A stretch of DNA of 21,307 bases from the NCBI GenBank assembly GCA_963610045.1, contig CAVDMS010000025.1:1-21307 (forward strand), written 5' to 3'. This DNA is from F23-B02 sp963610045 (GTDB lineage: Bacteria > Bacillota > Clostridia > Oscillospirales > Oscillospiraceae). Under the pieces are notes generated by a model. The model did no database searches. It saw nothing but the letters and a program-made list of their open reading frames with translations, and was not told where the DNA came from. Both the position numbers and the translations under genes were made by a program. Of this stretch, positions 1 to 8,126 are shown in pieces (within the stretch, counting starts at the first letter, position 1; each line of letters begins with the position of its first letter).

Positions 1-54
1 GGCGCACTCGGTGCAGCAGAGTATGCTCGCCAGAAGGGTCTTGCAAAGAAGTAA
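1..54 (+). CDS. C-terminal tail of a gene entering from the left (possibly an acyl-CoA dehydratase activase)
   Basis: The first 17 codons read GALGAAEYARQKGLAKK and end in TAA at 52-54. The frame continues off the left edge, so this is only the extreme C-terminus. The GALGAA motif close to the end resembles the C-terminal helix of BadF/BadG/HgdC-type ATPases, the activators of 2-hydroxyacyl-CoA dehydratases, which often end in a 'GALGAAL' stretch. That is recall from family knowledge, and a match this short cannot settle the identity. It is followed by a strong hairpin at 87-119 that would end the transcript. Confidence 0.4.
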   Translation, partial: GALGAAEYARQKGLAKK

Positions 55-86
55 TTCTTTTTAAGACAAGCTAATAAGATAGAAAT

Positions 87-119
87 AAAGCCCGTCGGCA
101 TTTGATGCCGACGGGCTTT
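87..119. terminator. Intrinsic terminator, probably bidirectional
   Basis: A perfect 14-bp stem (87-100 with 106-119) encloses a 5-nt loop. The stem starts with AAAG and ends with CTTT. Read leftward it is followed by TTTATTT, so it serves the leftward gene ending at 138. Read rightward it serves the gene ending at 54, although its rightward T tract is only three bases long. Confidence 0.85.
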
Positions 120-137
120 CGCATATCCGACCGGAGC

Positions 138-680
138 TTATTTGCTGCGGGTAAATTTAGTGCATCTGTTAATGTCGAATCGGGAGAGGAGAAACAGCGA
201 TATTGCGACGTCGATAGCGGTCACAACCTTCCACATCACGGAGACGGTTTTCCCGTCGCAGAGGAAAGCGGCGACGATCAGCAGCGCAAACGCCAGCAAA
301 TAGTATACAATGACGCAGCGTTTAAAGCGCATATAGCCACGGTACGGTTTTATGTAAACCTGCGGCAAATGCTCACGAATGTAGCTTTGAGTCAGCCGCT
401 GCCAAAAGGAATAGCGAGCTTTGATTTTTACCGCCTTGTTAAACGCCTTGCCGTATTTGCCGGGTATGCTTGCAATGAAAATGTCGTCAATGACCCACCT
501 TGCCATTAGCACGCTTAGCGTGAAATACGCAAGACGCACGGGCAAATTGGCAGCATATAGGTCGCTTACGGATGAGCTTCCGCCTCTGCCGAGAATGAAT
601 GAAACACCCAAAAGCAGAACCGAAAGCACGATGACCAAAATCATTGCAGCGCCGGAGCGCTTTGCCGCTTTGTCGTTCAT
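138..680 (-). CDS. Small membrane protein of unknown function (180 aa)
   Basis: I do not recognise this family. From the ATG at 680 the protein begins MNDKAAKRSGAAMIL. It has a hydrophobic segment at about residues 12-30, a moderately hydrophobic one near 45-65, and two more near 120-142 and 146-166. A basic, aromatic stretch (KARYSFWQRLTQSYIREHL) lies between the second and third. It is likely an integral membrane protein with about four spans and a cytoplasmic loop. The frame stays open to 743, but a -10 element (TATGAT, 708-703) lies inside that extension and a GGCGGTGG ribosome site sits just before 680, so 680 is the better start. It is a single-gene unit between two terminators. No function can be assigned. 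Confidence 0.7.
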   Translation of the reverse strand: MNDKAAKRSGAAMILVIVLSVLLLGVSFILGRGGSSSVSDLYAANLPVRLAYFTLSVLMARWVIDDIFIASIPGKYGKAFNKAVKIKARYSFWQRLTQSYIREHLPQVYIKPYRGYMRFKRCVIVYYLLAFALLIVAAFLCDGKTVSVMWKVVTAIDVAISLFLLSRFDINRCTKFTRSK

Positions 681-702
681 TTTCCACCACCGCCTTTTTT
701 GT

Positions 703-731
703 ATCATAGCACATTGCCGCCGTTTTGCAAA
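703..731 (-). promoter_or_regulatory. Sigma-A-type promoter of the 180-aa membrane protein gene
   Basis: On the minus strand, TTTGCA (731-726) and TATGAT (708-703) are separated by 17 nt. Transcription would begin near 696, so the start codon must lie downstream at 680. Confidence 0.6.
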
Positions 732-750
732 GTACGGCAGCAAGAAACAA

Positions 751-782
751 AAAAGCTCCGCCTAAAACTTCAGCGGAGCTTT
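751..782 (-). terminator. Intrinsic terminator of the SLH metallophosphoesterase gene
   Basis: A 10-bp stem (782-773 with 761-752) has an 11-nt loop. Read leftward it runs into a T-rich tract (CTTTTTTGTTTC). It starts 7 nt after the stop codon at 790. Confidence 0.85.
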
Positions 783-789
783 GCAATGT

Positions 790-2940
790 TTATTTGTCCT
801 GAGTGAGCATGAAGCGATGGAGAATGACTGCCATTTGCGCTCTGCTCGTGTTCTCGGAAGGCGAGAAGCGATCGTCGGCATAGCCCTTGACGATGCCGTT
901 TGCATAGCCCCAAATGACCGCATCCTGCGCAAAGGCGCTTATCTCGGAGGCGTCACTGAAGACGTTGAGGTTGCCTTCGGCGTTGGGCGAACCGCAGTAG
1001 CGGTACAGCATGGTGACGTACTGCTCTCTGGTGACGAAGTCGCCGGGAGCAAAGCGGGTGTCGGTGAAGCCCTTGATAACGCCGGCGTTGTAGCCCCAAA
1101 GGATGGCGTCATGCGCCCAGTGATCTGCGGGAACGTCGGCAAAATTCATCGTCATGCCGGAGACGTCGGGGCAGCCCTCCATGCGGTAAAGCACGGTGAC
1201 GAACTGCGCTCTCGTCATGTTGCCGTTGGGGGAGAAGGTGGTCTCGGAGGTGCCGTTAAAGAGGCCCTTTTCCGTGACGTACACGACGTCGGGGAAGTAC
1301 CAGCTGTTGGGGTCAACGTCGGTGAAGGGGAAGTCGGTGAGAAGTATCACGGTCTCGTTGTCGTCACGGTAGTTGGTGTCGTTGCCCATGGAGTCTGCGA
1401 CCTTGAGGATAAACTGGCTGAGCTTATCCTTTGCAAGCTGCGTAAAGATGTTGTCAAACTTGACGGCGTCGCCGAGGCTGCCGAAGGCGTGACGCTTGAC
1501 GATGCTCAGGATCTCGTCCAAGATCTGACCGTTCTCGACCATGTCAAGCCCCGTCTGCACCCATGCGGGATAGACGCCCTTGTCCTCGCCGCCGAGGTGG
1601 CTCTGGTAGATGTAGTTCACAACGTCGAGCAGGTCCTTGCCGTCGGTGATGGGAATGCTCACAACGTCACGGACGATGTCCTGAATGTTGCCGACTATGC
1701 GTCCGTTCACCCAGTCGATGACCTTGGAATCGGCGATGTTGAGCTTGTTGAGGAAGTTGCCGAGGAAGCTTCCCGCAACGGTACAGAGCATATCCTCGGA
1801 AAATCCCTGCGCTCTTGCGTACTCGGTGAGGTCAGATATGACCTTGGTCTCGCCGCTCAGGGGGTCGGTGTAGCTGATGGGACCTGCGTGGGTCATGGTG
1901 CTGACGTCAAGATACGTTGTGCCGCCCATGCGGACAAGCTCGATGCGGCGCATGGGGCAGGGGTAGGTGAGACCCGAACCGGTCTCGATGTCGTAGAGCG
2001 TGTTGCCGCTCTTCGTGGTCATCATTGCGATGTCGTTTGCGTGCATATGTCCGGTGAAAACGACCTGCATACCGGCATCCGCCCACTCGGCTGCGATCTC
2101 CTCATAGTCCTCGATGAGGTACATGGACAGGAGGGTCGGCTCCATCGAGAAGTGCGGAACAAGACCGTGGTGCGCAAGACCTATAACGAGGTCGCCCCGC
2201 TGCTTTGCTTCCTTGCACTGAGCGGTGACCCATGCACGGAGTTCAGGGCTTACCTCGCCCCTCGTCTCATGCTCCTGAAGTTCCTTGGAGTTGTTGTCGG
2301 CACTGTAGCAGCAGGTGTCGATAGCGACGAGCGTGATGCCGTCGCAGGGGCGTGCGACATAGGAGAGCTGACCGGATTCCTTGCCCTCCGCCGGGGTGAA
2401 CTCGGCGACGACGGTCTCGTCGGAGTACACGAAGTCATAAATGCGTCTGAAGTCCTGCGGCTCGGTCCTCGTTGCGGGGACCGCCTTGCCGTCTGCGGTG
2501 TTGAAGTTTTTGCCGTTCTGATTGCGGACGTCGTGGTTGCCGTTTACGAGATAGATCTTCAGTCCGGGGACGTCCTTCTGAAGCTGCTTGAGGTTATTGG
2601 CAAGCGCCTCGTGGCACTCCTGCTCGCCGTCCTTTGAAAGGTCGCCGGAGATGAGGAGAATGTCGGGCTTATCCTTGCGGACAAGGTCGAGCATATAGTC
2701 GCTGATGCCGGCGCTTTCGGTCAGCAGCTTACGGTCGCTGTTGAGTGCGGTGGTGAAGTCTTCGGTGTCCGCTATCATCGTCGGTGACATATAGTGGACG
2801 TCGCTGAGTACGGCAATTTTCAGCGTTTCGGGTTCTGCTTCGTTCGGAGCGGTTTCGGCAAGTGCGGGAACCGTCAGCGAGACGAGCATCAGGATTGCGA
2901 GGAGAGCCGCTAAGAGCTTTCCGGGCTTTGTTCTGGTCAT
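790..2940 (-). CDS. Secreted metallophosphoesterase with three C-terminal SLH repeats (716 aa)
   Basis: This is a calcineurin-like phosphoesterase exported to the cell surface. Residues 1-29 form a signal peptide (Lys/Arg n-region, hydrophobic core, ALA-E cleavage site). The two-metal core motifs appear in order: SDVH at 46-49, GD at 99-100, GNHD at 134-137, HH at 257-258 and GHMH at 297-300. A long helical linker (about 370-530) follows, then three SLH repeats at roughly 539-583, 600-648 and 661-710, which normally bind pyruvylated secondary wall polymer. The start is fixed by AGGAGG at 2951-2946, five bases upstream of ATG. Substrate cannot be told; a surface phosphodiesterase or phosphatase that scavenges phosphate is an inference. 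It is a single-gene unit with its own terminator. Confidence 0.93.
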   Translation of the reverse strand: MTRTKPGKLLAALLAILMLVSLTVPALAETAPNEAEPETLKIAVLSDVHYMSPTMIADTEDFTTALNSDRKLLTESAGISDYMLDLVRKDKPDILLISGDLSKDGEQECHEALANNLKQLQKDVPGLKIYLVNGNHDVRNQNGKNFNTADGKAVPATRTEPQDFRRIYDFVYSDETVVAEFTPAEGKESGQLSYVARPCDGITLVAIDTCCYSADNNSKELQEHETRGEVSPELRAWVTAQCKEAKQRGDLVIGLAHHGLVPHFSMEPTLLSMYLIEDYEEIAAEWADAGMQVVFTGHMHANDIAMMTTKSGNTLYDIETGSGLTYPCPMRRIELVRMGGTTYLDVSTMTHAGPISYTDPLSGETKVISDLTEYARAQGFSEDMLCTVAGSFLGNFLNKLNIADSKVIDWVNGRIVGNIQDIVRDVVSIPITDGKDLLDVVNYIYQSHLGGEDKGVYPAWVQTGLDMVENGQILDEILSIVKRHAFGSLGDAVKFDNIFTQLAKDKLSQFILKVADSMGNDTNYRDDNETVILLTDFPFTDVDPNSWYFPDVVYVTEKGLFNGTSETTFSPNGNMTRAQFVTVLYRMEGCPDVSGMTMNFADVPADHWAHDAILWGYNAGVIKGFTDTRFAPGDFVTREQYVTMLYRYCGSPNAEGNLNVFSDASEISAFAQDAVIWGYANGIVKGYADDRFSPSENTSRAQMAVILHRFMLTQDK

Positions 2941-2945
2941 ATGAT

Positions 2946-3003
2946 CCTCCTGTCAAAAATTATTTGGCACATCCATTTTATACTATGCGTATAGACTTTT
3001 CAA
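2946..3003 (-). promoter_or_regulatory. Ribosome site and candidate promoter of the SLH metallophosphoesterase gene
   Basis: AGGAGG (2951-2946) precedes the ATG at 2940. Further upstream on the minus strand, TTGAAA (3003-2998) and TATAAA (2982-2977) are 15 nt apart. The spacing is short for sigma-A, so the promoter call is weaker than the ribosome site. Confidence 0.45.
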
Positions 3004-3106
3004 TATCGAAAGTAAAGATTCCGAAAAAACGCTTTGACCGATGTTCATATATCTGAAATTGTCATAGCTCGCATGAGAAATATTCGCTTTTGGGGCTGAA
3101 ATTTTG

Positions 3107-3115
3107 TGCTATATT
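3107..3115 (+). promoter_or_regulatory. Extended -10 promoter element of the EamA-tspO unit
   Basis: TGC-TATATT (3107-3115) has the TGn extension, which can compensate for the absence of a clear -35. Transcription would start near 3122. This excludes the TTG at 3090 as start codon and supports ATG at 3144. Confidence 0.45.
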
Positions 3116-3143
3116 GAGGTCAGTTTGTTTTGAGGTGCGGGAA

Positions 3144-4013
3144 ATGAGAACTGCATACATTAAATATATAGCGTCGCTGCTCATCTTCGGATTAAACGGG
3201 ATAGTTGCGAGCAACATAAGCCTGTCAAGCTCAAAGACCGTGCTGCTGAGAACGACTCTCGGAGCAGCATTTCTGTTCGTTTTGCTGCTTGCCGCAAAGC
3301 GCAAGCTGAACCTTGCCGAAAACAAAAGGGACGTTCTGCTCGTTTTAGGCTCCGGAGTTTGCATGGGCATAAGCTGGATACTTCTGTTCGAGGGCTACAA
3401 AACGGTCGGCGTCGGCATTGCGTCGCTGATTTACTGCTGCGGTCCCGTCATCGTAATGGCGCTGTCGCCGCTGCTGTTCAAGGAGAGATTTACGGCGGTG
3501 AAGCTCATCGGCTTTGCGGCGGTCCTGTGCGGAATAGCGCTGATAAACGGCGGTGCGTTTTCCGAGGGCGGCAACGCAAGGGGCGTCATCATAAGCTTCG
3601 GCTCCGCCGTGACGTATGCCGCAATGCTCATCTTAAACAAGAAATCACGCTCGCTGGAGGGGATTCAAAAGACTGCTTTGCAGCTCTGCGGCGCCCTGCT
3701 TGCGGTTGCGATATACGTCGCCGTGAGCGAAAGCTACAGCTTCCCGATCGGAGGGACTGAATGGCTGTGGGTGCTGGTGCTGGGACTTGTAAACACGGGC
3801 CTTGCCTGCTGGCTGTACTTTTCCTCTGTCGGCGATCTGCCGATACAGAGCGTGTCCGTGTGCGGCTACATTGAGCCGCTTTCGGCGCTGCTGTTTTCCG
3901 CAATTCTGCTCGGCGAGAGAATGAGCGCCGCACAGATATTCGGAGCCGCATTGGTCATCGGAGGAGCGCTTTTTGCCGAACTCATGGGTCATAAAGCCTT
4001 GAAGAAAGAATAA
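3144..4013 (+). CDS. EamA/DMT-family transporter (289 aa)
   Basis: This is a drug/metabolite transporter superfamily permease with ten predicted transmembrane helices arranged as two EamA halves. The first half contains RTTLGAAFLF and ends near LIGFAAVLCGIALI. The second half runs from GVIISFGSAVTYAAM to GAALVIGGALFAE, with the typical YIEPLSALLFSAILLGE segment. Length is normal for the family. These proteins usually export amino acids, metabolites or drugs; the substrate cannot be read from sequence. ATG at 3144 is preferred over the upstream TTG at 3090 because a GAGGTG ribosome site lies just upstream and the likely promoter sits between the two. It is followed after 39 nt by a tspO-like gene with no promoter or terminator between, so the two are probably co-transcribed. 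Confidence 0.9.
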   Translation: MRTAYIKYIASLLIFGLNGIVASNISLSSSKTVLLRTTLGAAFLFVLLLAAKRKLNLAENKRDVLLVLGSGVCMGISWILLFEGYKTVGVGIASLIYCCGPVIVMALSPLLFKERFTAVKLIGFAAVLCGIALINGGAFSEGGNARGVIISFGSAVTYAAMLILNKKSRSLEGIQKTALQLCGALLAVAIYVAVSESYSFPIGGTEWLWVLVLGLVNTGLACWLYFSSVGDLPIQSVSVCGYIEPLSALLFSAILLGERMSAAQIFGAALVIGGALFAELMGHKALKKE

Positions 4014-4052
4014 AACGCCTGCTTGTTTCATATCCTTAAATCGGTGATGAAT

Positions 4053-4526
4053 ATGAAAATCAAGTGGAGATCCCTGCTTTGCAGCATAGCGATACCCCTC
4101 GTTATCGGAGGCTTGGCTGCGCTTTTGACGAAGGACAACATGATAATGTTCGACTATCTGAAAAAGCCGCCGCTTGCTCCCCCTCGGTGGCTGTTCCCGG
4201 TCGCATGGACGATACTGTATGTGCTGATGGGCGCTGCGGCGTATTTAGTCGCCGTGTCGCACAAGCCCAAGACTCAAAGGTGCAGAGCGCTGCTGCTGTA
4301 TTCCGTGCAGCTCGTGTTCAATTTCTTCTGGCCGATAATATTCTTCAACGGCGAGAAGTTCCTCTTTGCGTTTATTTGGCTGCTTATTATGCTGCTTTTC
4401 GTCCTCGGAACGACGCTGAGCTTTTGGCGTATCGACAAAAGGGCGGGCGTGTTTTTGCTGCCCTACGTTTTGTGGACGGCGTTTGCGGCATATTTAAACT
4501 ACGGTATATATACCCTCAATATGTGA
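4053..4526 (+). CDS. tspO: TspO/MBR family protein (157 aa)
   Basis: This is a five-helix membrane protein of the tryptophan-rich sensory/translocator family, which binds tetrapyrroles in studied homologues. Hallmarks seen: KPPLAPPRWLFPVAWTILY (38-56) with LMGAAAYLV after it, the QLVFNFFWPIIFF segment (86-98), and PYVLWTAFAAYLN (137-149). Length matches the family. The open frame could begin at a TTG at 4023, but ATG at 4053 (or 4047) follows a GGTG-containing weak ribosome site and gives the usual short N-terminus. It is probably translated from the EamA transcript. In anaerobic Bacillota its role is not established; regulation of porphyrin or stress metabolites is only a family-level expectation. 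Confidence 0.9.
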   Translation: MKIKWRSLLCSIAIPLVIGGLAALLTKDNMIMFDYLKKPPLAPPRWLFPVAWTILYVLMGAAAYLVAVSHKPKTQRCRALLLYSVQLVFNFFWPIIFFNGEKFLFAFIWLLIMLLFVLGTTLSFWRIDKRAGVFLLPYVLWTAFAAYLNYGIYTLNM

Positions 4527-4528
4527 AT

Positions 4529-4557
4529 AAAAAGCGCTGCTTTTGCAGCGCTTTTTT
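4529..4557 (+). terminator. Intrinsic terminator after tspO
   Basis: A 12-bp stem (4529-4540 with 4545-4556) has a TTTT loop and ends in six T residues. It lies three bases past the stop codon. Confidence 0.9.
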
Positions 4558-4570
4558 CAGCGCATTTTTA

Positions 4571-4599
4571 TTGTAAAGCCGCCGAAATGATGGTATGAT
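4571..4599 (+). promoter_or_regulatory. Promoter of fbp
   Basis: TTGTAA (4571-4576) and TATGAT (4594-4599) are separated by 17 nt, with a TGG extension before the -10. A GGAGG ribosome site at 4613-4617 is 6 nt before the ATG at 4624. Confidence 0.75.
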
Positions 4600-4623
4600 A
4601 AAGAAAAAACTCGGAGGCGAGCT

Positions 4624-6507
4624 ATGGGAAATTACGACAGAGAATATCTTGAGCTTCTTTCGGAAAAGTACCCGGACGAGGCGGCTGCCTGCTCTGAGAT
4701 CATAAATCTCAGGGCGATACTTGCGCTCCCGATGGGGACGGAGCATTTCATCAGCGACCTGCACGGGGAGTACGGTGCGGTCACGCATATACTCAACAAC
4801 TGCTCCGGCGTTATACTCGAAAAGGTGCGCAAGCTGTTTGAAGACGAGATCGGCGAAGCGGAGTGCAGAAGTCTCTGCTCGCTCATATACTATCCGAGGC
4901 AGGAGCTTTCCCTGCTCAGGGAACGTGGCGAGCTTGACAACGAGAAGCTGCGCAGCGTCATCATACGGCTGAGAATGCTTTGCGAGATGCTGTCGAGCAA
5001 GTACACGAGGGGCTACGTCAGAAAGCAGATGCCCGAAAAGTGGAGCTTTGTTCTCGACGAGCTGCTGCATATGCAGAAGGACGAGTACGGCAATCAGGAG
5101 CGCTACCGCAACGCCCTGCTTGAGGGCATAATCGAGACCGAGGCGTCAGACGAGCTTATCGTCGCCATGACGGAGCTGATTAAGCGCCTTGCCGTTGACA
5201 GACTGCACATCGTCGGCGATATTTTCGACAGAGGCCCCGAACCTGCGAGACTGCTCGATGCGCTCATGGAGCATCCGAACATCGACATCCAGTGGGGCAA
5301 CCACGACATACTGTGGCTGGGCGCCGCCGCCGGCAGCGCCGCCTGCGTGTTCACGGTGCTGCGCATTTCACTTTCCTACGACAACATAAACATGATCGGC
5401 AGGCGCTACGGCATATCGCTGCGTCCGCTCATGGCGTACAGCGAGAAGTACTACGGCAGCAGCGACAAGGAAACGATGCAGCGTGCGCTGAATATACTGA
5501 GCTTTAAGCTTGAGGGACGCATTATAAAGCGTCACCCCGGCTACGGGATGGACGGAAGGCTCATGCTTGAGCGCATTAACTTTGACGACTACACGGTGCG
5601 GCTCGACGAGGGCGTGTTCCCGCTGAACCATCACCAGTGGGACACAGTTTCGCGTGACGATCCTTATGCGCTGCTTCCCGACGAGGTCGCACTTATCGAC
5701 GAGTATGTGACCGCATTCAAGGAAAGCCAGTCGCTGCGCCGGCACATGGATTTCATATACAAGTCGGGCAGCACCTATCTTTGCTGCAACGGCAATCTCT
5801 TGTACCACGGCTGCATCCCGATGACGAAGGACGGAAGCTTTGCAAGAGTGCGTCACGGCGGCGTGTGGTACTCCGGCAAGAGCCTTATGGACTACGCCGA
5901 CGAGATCGTGAAGTGCGGTTGGGCGAAGGGCGACGAATCGGCGCTCGACATGATGTGGTACCTCTGGTGCGGCAACGACAGCCCATTCTCCGGCAGGGTG
6001 TTCCACACCTTCGAGAGAGCGGTCGTGGACGATAAAAGCACTTGGGCGGAGCCTAAAAATCACTACTTCGATTTTTGGGAGGACGAGGGCGTTGCGAGGA
6101 TGATACTCCGTGAGTTCGGGCTTGACCCCGAAAGCGGGCATATCATAAACGGACATACGCCCGTCAAGGCGGCAAAGGGCGAAAGCCCCGTCAAGGCGCA
6201 CGGCAAGCTGTTTATCATAGACGGCGGCTTCTGCAAGGCGTATCAGAAAACCACGGGAATTGCGGGCTATACGCTGGTCTTTAATTCCCACGGGCTGAAG
6301 ATCAAGGCGCACCGTGGCTTTAAGGGTGTCAACATGGTCCTAAAGGAGAATGCGGATATTGAGTCCGATGCGGTGCAGATCGAGCGCTTTGAGCGCCGCA
6401 GATACATAGCCGACACGGATGAGGGCGCAAAGCTCAAGCGCAGGATCGAGGCGCTCGGCGAGCTGCTTCATGCCTACAGATCGGGCGAGATACCCGAAAA
6501 AAGATAA
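4624..6507 (+). CDS. fbp: Fructose-1,6-bisphosphatase, class III (627 aa)
   Basis: It hydrolyses fructose 1,6-bisphosphate to fructose 6-phosphate in gluconeogenesis, in the cytosol. Class III enzymes are the Firmicutes type and carry a metallophosphoesterase core. The motifs are visible: SDLHGEY (44-50), GDIFDRG (198-204), WGNHD (224-228) and NGHTPVK (509-515). IIDGGFCKAYQKTTGIAGYTL follows, as in other class III proteins. At 627 residues it is close to the family norm of about 640-670. The N-terminus MGNYDREYLELLSEKYP is typical, and the start has an ideal GGAGG spacing. It stands alone between a promoter and a terminator, so it is regulated separately from its neighbours. In B. subtilis the class III enzyme is allosterically controlled; nothing here shows that directly. 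Confidence 0.97.
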   Translation: MGNYDREYLELLSEKYPDEAAACSEIINLRAILALPMGTEHFISDLHGEYGAVTHILNNCSGVILEKVRKLFEDEIGEAECRSLCSLIYYPRQELSLLRERGELDNEKLRSVIIRLRMLCEMLSSKYTRGYVRKQMPEKWSFVLDELLHMQKDEYGNQERYRNALLEGIIETEASDELIVAMTELIKRLAVDRLHIVGDIFDRGPEPARLLDALMEHPNIDIQWGNHDILWLGAAAGSAACVFTVLRISLSYDNINMIGRRYGISLRPLMAYSEKYYGSSDKETMQRALNILSFKLEGRIIKRHPGYGMDGRLMLERINFDDYTVRLDEGVFPLNHHQWDTVSRDDPYALLPDEVALIDEYVTAFKESQSLRRHMDFIYKSGSTYLCCNGNLLYHGCIPMTKDGSFARVRHGGVWYSGKSLMDYADEIVKCGWAKGDESALDMMWYLWCGNDSPFSGRVFHTFERAVVDDKSTWAEPKNHYFDFWEDEGVARMILREFGLDPESGHIINGHTPVKAAKGESPVKAHGKLFIIDGGFCKAYQKTTGIAGYTLVFNSHGLKIKAHRGFKGVNMVLKENADIESDAVQIERFERRRYIADTDEGAKLKRRIEALGELLHAYRSGEIPEKR

Positions 6508-6510
6508 AGA

Positions 6511-6543
6511 AAAACCGCAGCGGAAATTCCGCTGCGGTTTTTT
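6511..6543. terminator. Bidirectional terminator between fbp and the polysaccharide unit
   Basis: A 13-bp stem (6511-6523 with 6529-6541) has A-runs on the left and T-runs on the right. It therefore yields a poly-U tail in both directions and serves the convergent genes ending at 6507 (+) and 6566 (-). Confidence 0.9.
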
Positions 6544-6565
6544 GCGATTTTTAAGGAAAGCGATC

Positions 6566-8089
6566 TTATAAAGACGCCTCGGCTTCGGAGTTTGCCATAA
6601 ATATCGTAGCAAAGGTAATTCCGAGAAGAATGAAGTATGCGAACAGAACTCTCGGGTAGAACCAGATGTACTCGACAATGCAGGAAAAGGCTATTCCGAC
6701 AAACGCAGCCGTGCAGGCAATGAGAGCTGCTTTTGTAAGACCGCCTGCGTGTCTGCGGGCAATGACGGAGTCCTTTATGATGCGAAGAATAAGCCAAATG
6801 AACGACACAAAACCGAGTATGCCGGTCTCGAGTATAAGCTCAAGATACTGCGACTGTGTATGCACCGCACCGTCAACGGTGGAGTACAGGGGGGACAGGG
6901 AAGCAAACGCAGCGGGGCCCAAGCCTATGCCGATTACACCGTAGTCGCGGATCATGTAGCCAACGCTTTCCCACAGATGGAATCTGTACTGAGCAGAGCT
7001 GTCTATGTGTCCGCTGCTGCCGAGAAAGCTCGTGACAATGGTGGTAAGACGCGTTACGACGGTGGAGGGCAGGAAGGGAACAGCCAACAATGCCAGTGCA
7101 ATAAAAAGCGGGATAAGCTTTTTGTTGCGCAGCCAAATGTAGACGAAAGCCGCAAGCATGAGGGATATCCAACCCGAACGGGAATAGGTCATTATAAGCG
7201 CGACGGCGGGAAGCGCAAGACCTATGAGGAGCGCAACGCAGCTGAGCTGATTCTTTCGGGTGCCGGCAAACGCCGCACACAGCGGCATGAACAGAACGAG
7301 GAACTCAGCATAATTGTTCGGATTGTCAAGCGTTGAGGTGACACGGCCCGGTATACCGGAATTGATCGTCAGGTCGGTCAATGAGGCATCGACGTAGACG
7401 AGGTTGAACTTACGCTGAATAATGGCATAAACAGCCGTCAAAATGACTGCGGTATAGATAAAGGCCAGAAGCTTAAACAGTCGCTTCGTGTCGCTAATAT
7501 CTGCGGCAATGACATAGGTGAAGATAAATGCCGCCGCAAAAAACAGCAGTATTCTCGTGCTGTCGGAGCGGTTTTGAGAGAACAGAAGGCTCACAACGAG
7601 CGCTATGGCAAAAAGCGCAAACGGGAATCCGAGCTTGTCGGGGTACAGCAGCTTGCGTTTGCCGGCGCCTGCAAGGATCAGATACAGAGCCAGAAATCCC
7701 AATGCGGCGATGAGAGCATAGCCGTTGTTCCAGTAGCTGTGAGGCATGATGAACATTGCACAGGTAAATCCGCCGAGCAGAAATTCAAAATTGAGAATAA
7801 ATGAGCCTCGGCACAGTCTGACTATGGTGCTGCTTTCATATGCAGGAGCGATAAATGCAGCAATTGCGGAGAAAAGTCTGCATATTATATTGATGATAAA
7901 GCGCAGTATTCGGGATAAGAGCGAAGCCTCATAGAACGTCTGGATGCGGTCTCCTCTGCGCAGAAGCTTTACTGCCGCAAGGCTGTCATAAGCGCGCCTG
8001 AACGGATCCCAGATCTTTTGGAGTATTGAAAAGAACGCACTGTGTATCCATGCGTTATAGATGAAATTCAGGATGACGCCGTACTGCAA
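6566..8089 (-). CDS. O-antigen ligase/polymerase-like membrane protein (Wzy_C/WaaL family, 507 aa)
   Basis: This is a multi-spanning membrane enzyme of the O-antigen ligase superfamily, expected to ligate or polymerise lipid-linked glycans on the outer face of the membrane. Family hallmarks are DNPNNYA (255-261), MTYSRSGW (300-307) and the conserved loop HTQSQYLELILETG (410-423), preceded by a GIGLGPAAF segment. About ten to twelve hydrophobic helices are evident from residue 100 on. The first 95 residues are an amphipathic, basic extension. Start choice: the frame opens at a TTG at 8113, but an AGGAGGG ribosome site lies inside that extension, pointing to TTG at 8089 (9-nt spacing) or GTG at 8095. 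In a Gram-positive it more likely acts on teichoic acid or capsule than on LPS. Last gene of a three-gene unit. Confidence 0.85.
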   Translation of the reverse strand: MQYGVILNFIYNAWIHSAFFSILQKIWDPFRRAYDSLAAVKLLRRGDRIQTFYEASLLSRILRFIINIICRLFSAIAAFIAPAYESSTIVRLCRGSFILNFEFLLGGFTCAMFIMPHSYWNNGYALIAALGFLALYLILAGAGKRKLLYPDKLGFPFALFAIALVVSLLFSQNRSDSTRILLFFAAAFIFTYVIAADISDTKRLFKLLAFIYTAVILTAVYAIIQRKFNLVYVDASLTDLTINSGIPGRVTSTLDNPNNYAEFLVLFMPLCAAFAGTRKNQLSCVALLIGLALPAVALIMTYSRSGWISLMLAAFVYIWLRNKKLIPLFIALALLAVPFLPSTVVTRLTTIVTSFLGSSGHIDSSAQYRFHLWESVGYMIRDYGVIGIGLGPAAFASLSPLYSTVDGAVHTQSQYLELILETGILGFVSFIWLILRIIKDSVIARRHAGGLTKAALIACTAAFVGIAFSCIVEYIWFYPRVLFAYFILLGITFATIFMANSEAEASL

Positions 8090-8097
8090 ACGCACCG

Positions 8098-8104
8098 CCC
8101 TCCT
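8098..8104 (-). promoter_or_regulatory. Ribosome site that decides the start of the ligase-like gene
   Basis: AGGAGGG on the minus strand (8104-8098) lies downstream of the first possible TTG (8113). It is 9 nt ahead of TTG 8089 and 3 nt ahead of GTG 8095, so initiation at a non-ATG codon, most likely 8089, is expected. Confidence 0.65.
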
Positions 8105-8126
8105 TTCGTGCAAATATTATGGTGTG

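Noticed and set aside
781..2637. 618-codon open frame opposite the SLH metallophosphoesterase
   Set aside because: It has no ribosome site, is rich in Val/Asp/Gly repeats typical of antisense reading of GC-biased codons, and lies wholly under a gene with clear motifs.
3090..3143. TTG start for the EamA transporter
   Set aside because: No ribosome site, and the extended -10 element lies downstream of it; ATG 3144 gives the usual N-terminus.
5368..6312. 314-codon open frame opposite fbp
   Set aside because: Antisense shadow; no recognisable domain and no start signals, while fbp is certain.
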